From contig NZ_SJPT01000001.1 of NCBI RefSeq assembly GCF_007860095.1, forward strand, positions 262,212 through 326,211: a DNA stretch of 64,000 nucleotides, read 5' to 3'. Positions within the stretch are counted from its first letter, which is position 1; each line of letters begins with the position of its first letter. Below, piece by piece: positions 1 through 12,000 of the stretch. The stretch comes from Novipirellula galeiformis. GTDB taxonomy: Bacteria > Planctomycetota > Planctomycetia > Pirellulales > Pirellulaceae. Made by a program: the position numbers and the translations under genes. The notes beneath the pieces were generated by a model that had not been told where the DNA came from, made no database searches, and saw only the letters and a list, made by a program, of their open reading frames with translations.

Positions 1-3000
1 CACCCCTTGGTCGTTGCGATCACGATTGGAATCGCCGCGGTGGTCAAAGAGTTGGATCGTTTGGAATGCCGTTCCACGATCGGTAATCGTGACGTCACCG
101 TAAACGTTGATGCGGCTATCGATATTGCTACCGTTGGCACCCGTGGCGGTGATGTTCAGGATTTGACGCACCGTCGTTGCGCGAAGTGCATTGATGATGG
201 CCGTGCCGACTTCCACTGCGGTGGCGGATTGGCTGACCACGATCGGGATCTGTGAAGTCGGCGAATTGAGCCCGTTGCTGACCCCATTGGCGTCCAACAA
301 GTCGAACTCGAACTTCAGCTCGGCACCGGCGGCACCAATCGAGAAGGTGGCACCATCGATGAGATCGTTTCCGGAAAAGGCGGTCAACGAGTAACCATTG
401 GTCAAACGGTCATTGGTATCAAAGGTGCGGAATTGCTCACTCTCTTCGCTCGAAACGTACTCGCTGGCATCGCGGATCTCGAGCTGGTAAGCGCCCGTGA
501 CGGTCGGTTGAGCCGGTCGTGGTGTCGAGGTAAAGAATCGCGTTCCATCTTCAACGAAGGTTTCGTTGGTTCCGACGGCACGAGAGTTTGTGGCGATTTC
601 ACCACGCTCGGCGAATCCGATAATGATGTCGTCGATGAAGACGCCTTCGTGATTATTGTCGGCGGTTCCCGGAAGGAATCCAGCGGCAAAGCGATCGCCG
701 TAGCGAAGTTGGTCGTTCACGAAGGGGCCGAAGTCGTCGATCGACAGGATGCCGGTGCGTACCGATGCTCCCGAGGCAGGGACGAACGAGGTGTCGTTTC
801 CACTGAATCGCTCGGCAAGTGATTGCGAGATCGACTCGGCCACTTGGGACGCGGTGTCGAATCGGCTGACCCGAATCGGCGAGCCGGTCAACACGTCTTG
901 GCCGCTCGTCACTAGCAAGGTCGGCGACGAGGTGGTGATCGAGGCGGTACCGTCGACTTCGATCAAGCTGCCGTCGGTTCGTGCGGAGATCGGAGATAGG
1001 AATTGCACCGAGACCGTGTACGAGTCGATTTGGCCCGTGGTCGCGGTTCCCGCGATGCGGGGGTCGTAGCTTTCGTTACCGATTCCGCTGATGCCAATGA
1101 AAATCGGCCCGTTGACGGTCGCTGTTAATTGAACCGTGTCGCGTTCGAGATTGACGATCCCCGACAATTCGTTGCCATTGGCGTCGAAGAATCGAACCGC
1201 TGCGTTGAGGGTCGGGTTGGTCACCAAGTCCACATCCACGAACAACGTGGTGCCTGCGGTGACGTCCGCTCGCACGAGGTCGACATCGTTCAAGTTCGAT
1301 GGAACTCCGAAGGCGTCGACCGATCCGATGCGGCCGCTGCCATTGATCGTGGCGTTGCCGCCTGAGTATGGCAGTGGGGTCGCTTGGTAAAGCAAGTCGT
1401 TGCGTTCCCCGATGCCACCCGGGATGTCCGAAGGATCCGAGAAATTGAAGTTGTTCGTCACGTTGTACTGAGGCAGTGGCAATCCCGCTGCCAACGAGAA
1501 CGCCGCAGCGATCTCCAATTGAGTCAATTGGCTTAGCGTCACGTTCGATTGGGGGTTCAGCAGGTTGACGCTGATTTCATTCGTCGCGACGGGACGGGTT
1601 CCATCATTGAGGATGAACGTTTGTCCGGCATACTCAATGACTTCTCGGTAATCGGGGTCGGCGTAACGAGCCGCCAAAACGGTGCCCGAAGGAACCAATC
1701 GTTTCAAGTCGACCGTGTCGGCAATCAACGTCGCAATCTGGCTCGCACTGAGATCAGCGAGCGTGGTTCCCGTTGGTTGGCTCGACAACAGGTCGATGCG
1801 GATTTGGCCTGCGGCCACCGGGCGAATGCCATCATCGAGTACGTAAGCTTGTCCATCAACGGTCAATACCGCGACCGCATTCGGGTCGGCGTCATACAAC
1901 GCCGCGAGTTGTTGGCCGGTAGGTGCGTTGACCGCAGGAGCCAAGTCGATGGCAAACGCTTCGCCGTTGACGACGAGTTGCGAATTTTCGACAAGCACAT
2001 TTCCAGCGACTGCGCGAAGCGAGGGAGTGCCCGTGGACGTTTTACCCGCCGTCGAGAACTCGATTCGCATGCTCAGACCCGATTGTCCTGCGAACGCCTT
2101 GAGGGGGACGCGTGCTTGACGCCATGTTCCCGTGTTATCAAAGAGGCGTTGGACTTCCGTATCGATATCGTCGTCATACAACGAGCCTGAGAGGAAGTCG
2201 TTCGGCAACGGATCATCGAATTCATCGTCGCTGGAGAAGTTTTCGCGATCTCCCGGACGGAGGGTATTGCTATTGGTTGCGACCAGATGCTCGACTCCGT
2301 TTGCGTCGACAATGTAGACACGTAGCGAATCGCGAGCTCCGTTGATGTCATCGACATCGTCGGTGTCCAAGAAGTAACTGAAGTACAGCGTGGGCAAATC
2401 GGTTGACGAATAACCGGCTAGGTCAAACGTATTACTTTGCACCTCGCCCTTCGCTCCGCCAGGCATGTTGTAGGTATTAACAATGCTGGATCCATCCAAT
2501 CGCGTTCCGTTGGGATACTCTTGGAAATTAGCGTAGTTTTGGTTGAATTGGTCGATGTTTTCATAGTTAAAGGCAAGGCTGTTGCCGCCTTCGGTGCTTG
2601 GGCGCGTGCCACTGAAAATGTCTCCAATGCCGTGCCCAGCATCCAAACCGCGTCGTTCGGTGACGTGCCACAGGTTGTAGTCAAGGATGCTGAAGTCCAA
2701 GCCCAGGGCACCGCCGATGCCCGTGGAGATCATCGAGCGACCGCCCGCGAAGACGGGTTGCAATTCGCCACGCGTGTTGAAGGCGTAGATTTCGCCGGCG
2801 CCGGTCACGCCGAACAAAATTTGACGTAGTTCGCCATCTTCGACGCTCGCCGGACCTGCACGTAGTCCCGTGAAGTTGATGCCGACCAAGTCCGTTGCCG
2901 AGAGCACATATTGTCCGACGGTACGGTTTCCGACCGCACTGCCTAACTCGCCGCCCGAAACAACAAACAATCCGCCGGTATCGGTAACCGCGTAGAGGTT

Positions 3001-6000
3001 GTTGTTGACCAATTCGATTCCGGTCACGGTGCCGCCGGTGGGCAAGCCTCCCGCACTTAGATTCCCGGTGGGCTGGCTGCCTAAGCTACTGGCCGGATCG
3101 CCGATGAAGCCGCCGACGATACGAACCGAGTGAGCATCGGTGGCTCCCGCATCAATGAATGCGTTCACATTGGGCAGGTCGCCAGCCGTATTGGCTTGGG
3201 CGACCGCGAGCACGATGCGTTGTGCTACGGTGCCCGCGGTGTCGGTTGGGAACAACGGAATGCGGAAGTTGCCGCTTTCGACCCCTGGGGTTCCGCTCAA
3301 AACCAAGCTCGTCGTGCTGGTCGTCGGATTGGTTTGGATCGAAACCGTTTCGGCGGTTGGTAGGGAAAGCTGGGAACCGGCAGCAGAAACCGAGATGCCC
3401 GCGTTGCGAATGGCCGAAGCCAAGCGATCGATTAGCGCCTCGGGACCGAGGTTCGGAGAGATCACCACTGGAATGTTGGTGCCCGTGACATTCGCGGGGT
3501 CACTGACAAACTCAAACAACTTCGCGGTTTGTCCGGGCAACTTGACCAAGACGGTATCGCCAAACGGAATCGTTCGAGCGACTGGCAATCCATCGGGACC
3601 AATGACGGTCGAATTGTCAATGCTGAGGGTGAAACCTTGGTCGAATTCGAAGGTGACCGTTTCTAATTGGTTGGTCAGTGTGAAACGGTCGCCATCAAAC
3701 AGACTCGCAACGGCGACGCCAGACGAGTTCACCTCGGTGGCCGCAGTGAAACCGAGTTGCAACGGTCGAGCCCCCGTTGGAGCGGCGGTGTCGATTTGAC
3801 CGATTTCGCGACGGCTGGTTCCTGCACCAGGGATGCCCGCATCGAGATTGAAGTTACCGCCGTTGATCAGACCGGTGTTCTCATCAAATCCGTACAGAAT
3901 GTTGGTGGTGTAGGAGAGTCCCGCACGCGGGAACGGTCGGTTGCCAACCAAGAAACCGGTTTCCGCATTTCGGAATTCTCGGATCGTGATCGCTTCGACT
4001 TCCAAACCATCATCACTGTCGACATCGAGTACCGTGATCGGGTCGGGTGCCGGAGTGCTGAGGTGATGGGTGGTGATGCCGCCACCGACCGTGATTGGAG
4101 TTCCCAATGCGGCGGTCGAGGTATCGATGCTGTAGTAGCTCCAAGCGGTATCCGATGGGGGACGATTGCTAAATCCAGTATAGGCAAACAGTTCGCCGTT
4201 ACTACCGAAGGCAACGTCACGAACTTCGTCGCCGAAGCCGCCGAGGAAACCACCGCTTTGGGTGTTTGAGTTGTAAGTCGCTCCGGTGTAAGGGTTGACC
4301 AGGAACAATCCGGTTCCAGTATTGACGTACAACATGACGTCATCGAACGTGTAGTCGATGATCGAATTTTGATCAAACAGGACCGGGACCTCCGGCGCGC
4401 TCGCCGTGCCGTAGACCACGGGGAAGTCGAAATGCTCTTCGACGACTCGCTTGACCGAATCGATCGGCTCGAGTCGCAACAGAGGGTTGGTCGAGTTGGG
4501 ATCAAAGAATTGATCCATCGGTTGAGGAACGCGTTGTTGGTTCGATACCGCAACGTAATAAACCCCTTCGGACAACTCGGCCGAGCCGATGAACGGGTCG
4601 CCTGTGCCAAACGATCCACGCGATAGGTCTTCGGCGTTGGCGCTACCGAGCGGTTGGTCGTCAGCGATATTGCTATCGGTTCCTACCAGGACCAATTGGC
4701 CCGCTTCGTTGAAGACGTAGATCGCGGTGTCGGTGCGTGCCAAGCCGTCGGCGTAGTCGAGGTCGAATGCCGTGGCCAGATACATCGCGGCATTGTCGCG
4801 TGTCAAATTCTCGTATTGGATGTCGAATTGATACCAATCCACATCGGTTAAACTCTCGATCACTCCACCGATCGTTTTGGACAACCGGTCACTCGACAAT
4901 GGACCGTTATTTCGAGCGGCAACGAGCACGGGATTTCCCGCGGCATCCACCACGGGGTTCCCTGCGGCATCCAGCAACGGCACGTCTTGATTGTCGATCG
5001 CAACCGAGTACAAACCGAGCCGCTGAGCCGCTCCCAAGGTCTCGTTGGCGGTATCGACTTCATACTCGTCACCCGCCAATGGGCTGTGAATTGGGCCGCC
5101 AATCACTTGGATCCCATTCACGGCGAAACGCACATCGCTGAATCGCACTTGGGTGCCCGCATGTTCATCGGTTTCTTGCAATCGCACCTGCAACTGGTAT
5201 GCACCGGCAGTCAAACCGCGACGCAAACTCGATGGTACCGAAGCGGCTGATTGCCCCGAAACGACTAGCGATTGATTCGAACCCGATTCCACGCTGCTGC
5301 TGCGGACTCGCACGTGGTACAGGTTGCGTTGTCCCGCTTCGCCCGGCAATACGATCCGCATGCCGGCGTCGCGTGGGTTCGTTGAAAATAGATCCTGGTG
5401 ATCTTGGGTGGTCACATTCGGATCATTCGGTGCGATCAAGTTCAGCGACCGCGCGTTGGCGGTCGGGAAACGTCCATCCGGTGCAACCAGTCGGCTTTGT
5501 GTGCCTAGGGACTCGGCCATGGAGTTGTCCGACAGCACCAAGGTGTTGCCGTTGGCATCGATTAACTCAATGATCGTGTCGAGTCGCAAGTCGGTGCGGT
5601 CAATGTCGAGCCAAACTTGAGTTCCCGCTTCGCCAATGAACGAGTACACGTCGATGTCGCTCGGTTGGCTGATCGCACCATCCACGATGAAGCCAAGTCG
5701 GCGATTTTCGTCGCCGGAACGTTCGTTCGGTGCCAATTCCCCGAGGTATTGGGATTGGCCCGGAGTGGGGTTGGTGTCTGAAACCCCGACGTTGCGAGGC
5801 TCGTTTTCGCTGGTGATCGCAACGTTTCGGTCGGCTGCCGCTTCGCGAATCGTGATCCCGTTCCAATCGCCACTCCCTTCGATGTTCACCGGCAATTGGA
5901 TCGCAAACGGATTGGATGGGTCGCTGGGGATCCATTCAATAAAGCTAGTCACCTTGGCGCGATCTTGAGCGGCATCGAGCGTCCAAGCAAAGCTGGTGCC

Positions 6001-9000
6001 AATGTCGGCGATCCCGCCAGCCACGGTGGCATTCGGGAACAACGGGCTGTTGGGAACCGGTAGCAGCGATTGATCGACGTCACCAATCACGGTGAAGTCT
6101 GTGTTTTCGGTGTCGATCGCGTTCAACAATCGACCTGCACCATCGGCCATCCAACCATCGTATTGGGCGTTGAATTGGTTCGTGCCATCGTTGCTGTAAA
6201 TACCCCCATGGCTGAATCCAACTCGCGACGTGCCATCGATCACCGCCGCTCGGAAGTCTTGCTCGCCCGGAACGCCAACACGATACAGGGTGTCTTGAGT
6301 TCCGGTCCCGACGTCCCCGTCGAGATAGTTGATCACTTGGATATTCTCGATGATGTTGTCACCGAAGTCACGATTGTCCGGGGTAAAGAATTCCACGGTC
6401 GTGTACATCACCGCCCGGTTGTCCAGGAAGAACGTCGTCGCAACCCAGTTCACCGGCCGTGGATCGGATCCAGCGACCGATACTAGCATGTCAAACGTGC
6501 CTTCACTGACGACCACGTCGGGTGAAATCAGTTGGGCAGGACGCGTGATCGTTGTTTGGCTCAAACGGAAAGTGGTGTCCGCGAGATATCTCGCTGCAGC
6601 TCCGACCGGCGCCGGGACGACATAATCAATGTCGACAATGGTCGTTTCAAGAAACGTATAGTTCTGTTGCTGTAGTCGAGTGCCGGTGTTTTGGTCGATG
6701 CCCGATACTGAGATGTTCGTGACTTCGTTTCCGTCTTGGACCGTGCCTTCGAAGAACCCGATCACATTAGGATCGATATCGTTGTCGATTCGCGTTCCGT
6801 TGTTGACTTCGCGATCGGTGCGGTCGTACTCAGGTCCGACGGGAAGCCCAGGAGGGGTTGCGGCAGAGCTTGTTTCGGACGACAGAATCGACGTGCGAAT
6901 GCCATTCGAATCGGTATCGAGCGAAGGTAAACCGTCCGGTCGGAAGCCTGCTCCGATCGTATCGTCGACCAATGCGGTGAGCACCACGGGGAAGTCGGGG
7001 TGACCGACAATTTGCAAGCTGCCGCCGATGCGATCGGCAATGTCTTGGAATTGGTCTTCGGAAGTTTGTAGACTGCCTCCCGCGACGATGCCGGCGGTGA
7101 CGCCATCGAATTTAACCACCAAACTTCCGCGTGCATCGCTTTCAAGTCGCATGCCGCCGTAGATATGCTGATTGGGAATCTCGATGGTGTCGCGAACGAT
7201 GTGCACCATATCGACATCATCAAACACGACTTCGGTGGCGACAGCGCCGCCCCGAACTTCGATGCCATTGAGGCCAAATTTGTCGGCGGCATCGGGATCG
7301 TCCATCGCTTGTGCCGAGCGGTTGCCTTGGATCAAGGGACCGCTGTTACCGGTCGAGCGAACGACATCGATCTTACCGGTGCTGCGGCCGGGATCGGTGA
7401 CTTCGTTGAACGAAAAACTGTTGACGTCAAACGTGCCAACCGGTCCATATCCGTCGACGAAGGTGTTGTTAACGATCACCGGCTGCGATGCTCGTACGAA
7501 CACGGTTCCGCTGGCATTGTCGCTGCGGCCACCGCGATCGGGGTCATTGGGATTGACGAACTCACGTCCATCTTCGTTGAGCTCCAAGCGACTGTTCGCC
7601 AGGCGAAGATCCCCTTGATGTACTTCGATCGCGTTAAAGCTTGCGAAGCCACCAGGGATACGTGCGATCCCGCCCGCACCCGCGATCACCGCGTGGTCAA
7701 TGGAGGCGGCGCCGCCAAATCCGACGTAAATGCCCGCCCAATCACCCCGGTTGAGCGTGGTGTTCGTATTGGTGCTGTTGGTGTCAAACGAGCCTCCGGC
7801 ACCGTAACGATTGTCCGACAAACCGGTCATAACGATCGGACGTTCGGTCGTGCCTTCCGCGTAGAAATTGGCGCCAAAGGTGACGTCGATTCGAGCGCCT
7901 TCAAGCTTAATGATGGTGCCTGGGTCGACCGTCAAACCGGCATCTGGACGTGCGGTCCGTTGGCCGGTCATCGTCGGCAACGCGGTCGTGCCGGCTACCG
8001 CGGTGTCGATATAAGCGGTGTCGCTCGCGTTCAACGTTGCGACGAGCAAGTACGGTCCATCGCTGCCGTCGGCTTGAACGGTGGCTCGGTACAAAAGGCG
8101 TGAGTTGAAGGAGGAGGTGCTGGGGACCGTAGGCAAACCGGTCAATTGCAAACCGCCATCATCGGCCAGGGTAAATGCCGCAGTCGGTTGGCTGGGGTCG
8201 CTTTGACCGCCGCTAGAATCGGCGAAGGTCATGCGGTAGCGATACGATCCCGCAACGAGATTGCCGTCCAATGGGTCGCCTGCGGCGTCGGTGGCCGATC
8301 CACGAATCAGTAAACTGATTGGCGCGTCGACCGTTTGCAATAAACCACCCGCTGAGCCGGCGATTTGCAGATTCTCCGTCAAAACGTGCACCACATCGGT
8401 GTCGTCAAACCGTGCATTGACCGTTAGCGGTTGCAATTGGTCGCCGCTGCGCGTGGTCACGCGAACAAACAAACCATTGATCGAGTTTTCGACGATTTGG
8501 TTGCCGCGAATGTGAGGACCCACTCGCTTGTAATCGGGAGTGAAGGCCATCCCGGCAACCGTCGGGATCATGAAGCGTGATTCGGCAAACGTGTCGGGCG
8601 TCGCCGACATGGCGGCGTCCGCCGACTGACTAATCACGCTGTTGATGATCGTTGGACGCGTGACGGCCATGTCGATCGGGCTGACCACCACTTGGCGACC
8701 GTCAACGGAGACTTGACCACCTCCGTAGCGAAGGTCGGCGAATTGAATGTGATTGAGGAAGATACCGGCATCTTCGCTAAACACACGCGACTCATCGGCG
8801 GAATCGATTTCGCCGCGGAAATCGATGCCTCCCCAATCCCCCTTCGTAGCGCTATCGGGAACTGCAGGGTTAAGGTCGTCATTGAAACTGGTAAAGACAA
8901 CGCTACCGGGAACCTCTTCACCGTTGGCGTCAACGATCACTTGTCCATTGGAGCCGACCAAGGTTGGTGTTCCTAAGATTTGCAGCGAAGATTGGCTTTG

Positions 9001-12000
9001 GTCGACCAACGGAGCGGTGCTGCCAACGCTGACTCGGCTGCGTCGCATCTTGAAAACCGCCCCCGCGTCGATCACCACATTGACGCCCTTGGGCACAATG
9101 ATCGAATCGCCGTCGGGTAGGGTGACGCCGCGATTGTCTTGACCCACTTGATAAGCAAAGTTGTCCGCCAACGTGCTGACATCACCGTCCACGCCACCGT
9201 TACCGACCACGCGAATCGTGTCTCCCGGTAATGCGGCCGCCAACGCATCCTTCAAGTTGACGTAAGGATTCGGCGTCGAGCGGATCAAGTCGGGGTTGGA
9301 TGCCGCTTTATCGACGAACAAGGTGGTGTTCGGATCGTTGGGGACGAACCAGAAATCAAACAATCCACCGGGGGTGCCGTCGAGATCGCCATCCAACGCG
9401 TTGCCCGAGTTGTCCGTAATGCCATCGGCACCCGCGGCTCGGAACGCCAGCGACAATTCGTACGCACCTTCGCTCTTGCCACCAAATCCACTGTCCGCGA
9501 TCGTGGGGTCGTAAGTGGTGTTGCCCGATGCACTCACGCCAACCGCGTAGGTGCCCTTGGTTAAGTCCAGTTCGATCAGCGAGTCTGCGCTGAAGTAATC
9601 ATCATTTGCGGCAATCTCGCTGTATTTGCCTGTCGCCGGGTCTTGCTTGTACAAACGCAGCGCGGTGTCCAGCATGCTGGCGTTGGGAAGCCGCTCGGCC
9701 ATCGTTTCGATGCTGATCCGGCCGGCTTGATTGAGCGTGAATTTGTAAACATCGACATCATTGCTCTCGGGACGATACAGGAATTGTCCGTTGACAATGT
9801 CCGCAACGCTCGGGAATGCAGGTTCATTGTCCGTGCCGGGATTCAAGACCGACGCCGTGCTTTGGGTCACCGGTTGGGCCAGGTGATCGGCATAGCCGTA
9901 GCCTAGCAATTGGCCAATCGCCAGGAATGCACCGCGGAAGAATTGACCGCCGAGTTGGTCGTCCGTGGATTGGTCAAAGTCTTGGAAGTCCAAGACCACC
10001 AAATCATCGATACCGTCCAGGTTGCGGTCACGTGTGGCCGCTACCACCGATTCAGGCCCTGTCGTGAGCACCGAGCCATCGGGATTGCGGATCGCCGACG
10101 CGCTGTTTACGCGAGGATCCGCTCCATACAACTCACCGACCGCGATCGAGAACGATGCTTGGTCCGTTAAGCCTCCATCGGTTTCGACAAACTGAACCCC
10201 AAGGTACTCGCTGAACAACGACAGCACTTCGCGAACGCGAGACTTCTGTTGCTCGGTGATCAGATTGAAGTATTCGCGAGACTCATCGATGCCCGCTTTG
10301 TTGGGGTCATCCCCCAACCAACTATTCACAAAATTGTATTGGAATACCGCGATCCCCGAGTCGGAATCGGCGCCACGACGAAAGACGTCCAACGGAATCG
10401 TGCGGTCCAAACGCGATGGATCCTCAGGACGCAGATTGCGTATTCCCGGAGCCCCAGCACCAGGAAGATTCAAGTTGTAGTCGGTCGTGTTTCGGATCTC
10501 GCTCGTCAAACGCGCCGATTGGATGCCCGCGTTTGCGTTGCTGTTGATCGTCCAGGTGTTGGTTAAGTTCAGCGCCTGAGAGAAGCTGTCCTTGGGATCC
10601 GAGTTGACCGGGATCTGCGTTGGGGTGACGTTGATCGGTTCACTCGACCCGATTCGCAGCCGTGCTGCTCCCTGGAGGAACGTATTCCCATTGGTAAGTG
10701 GATCGGGCACGCGCGACAGTGCATTGGGGAACTCCAGCCGGACGATTTTCGTCAAGGGATTATAAACCGCGGATGTCGGCGTCACCGAAAAATCATCGTT
10801 GCTGGTCAACGTATCGCGAGTGTAGATCAAGCGATAAAACTCTTCACGCTCAAGTTGAACTCGGTTGACGTCGCCACCGTCGACATGAACCTCGATCACG
10901 TTCGGAGCCGAATTCAGCGTGCCATCCGCCGCCCGAGTGACCGGTTGAGGAACCACGGCAAGGACTTGGGGACCCCCGTTAACGGTGAACTGGCCGGTGA
11001 CACTCATGCCATCGTTAAAGTACTCGCCATCCTCGTTTCGCAATCCCAAAGCGCCGGCGGCGTTGATGTCGATGCGGTAGGTGTCATCGGGAAGGGTTTC
11101 CGCAAATCGGAATACAACTTCGCGTGGGGAATCGCCCAGTCCAACGTAACCAGGTTGGATCACCGAGTCGCTCGCACCACTTAATGTCAACGGCGAGTAA
11201 AACGGATTGCGATTGCCCATCAATGTCGAACCGCTGCCGACCTCAAGCGATGCCGTCACCAAACTTGACGCTTCTTCGTTGCTGTTGAGCGACGTCAAAA
11301 ATTGGTCGACGGTGGTTTGGAAACCCGGCGTCGAGTTGACTTGAATCTCCACCGTGTTTCCATTGACCAACACCAATGGCAATGCGGCGCCACCAAAATT
11401 ACGCTGCTTGACGATGATCTGGGTTCCCGTACCGGCAGCGCCCGTTTGCGTTGCCGTCACGCGTATCCGAGTCGCCCCTTCGGTTCCCAAGTCGGTGATC
11501 GCCTGAGCCGCATTGGCCCCTGTCAAAACGACGTTGCGACTGGTGTCGACACTCAACCCAACTTTGGCCAACGACGGACCGCTGACTTGTTGAACGTTGA
11601 TGAATTGACTGACCGAGGCCGCGTTGTTGACCGCACTGACCAAATCAGCCACCGTGGCAGGACGCCCCGGCGCACTGTTCAAATCGATCGTGATCACCGG
11701 CTGAGCCCCCGATGCATTGACCGAGGTCAAGACGGGGAGCCCGTTGGAGCCGCGGTCGGTTTTCGCGAAGATGATTCGCGTCCCGTTTCCGGACATGCCG
11801 CTCGCCTCGGCACGAAATTCAAGTAACACCGAACCGTTGGTGCCCAAGTCGGTCGTCGCACTGGCCGAGTCAAAGAAACCATCGCTTCCCGCGCGAGTAA
11901 TCGTGATGCCTCCCAAGCTTTCAGGAGAAATCACCGCGTCATCATTGAACCGGAATACCAGTTCACGCGGCGACACCTTCAGCTCAGGCATGCTGTTGGG

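Noticed and set aside
7165-8103. Plus-strand frame of 312 codons inside the giant gene
   Set aside because: It lies entirely antisense to the open giant frame, has no recognisable domain or start signal, and long antisense frames are common in such GC-moderate coding DNA.
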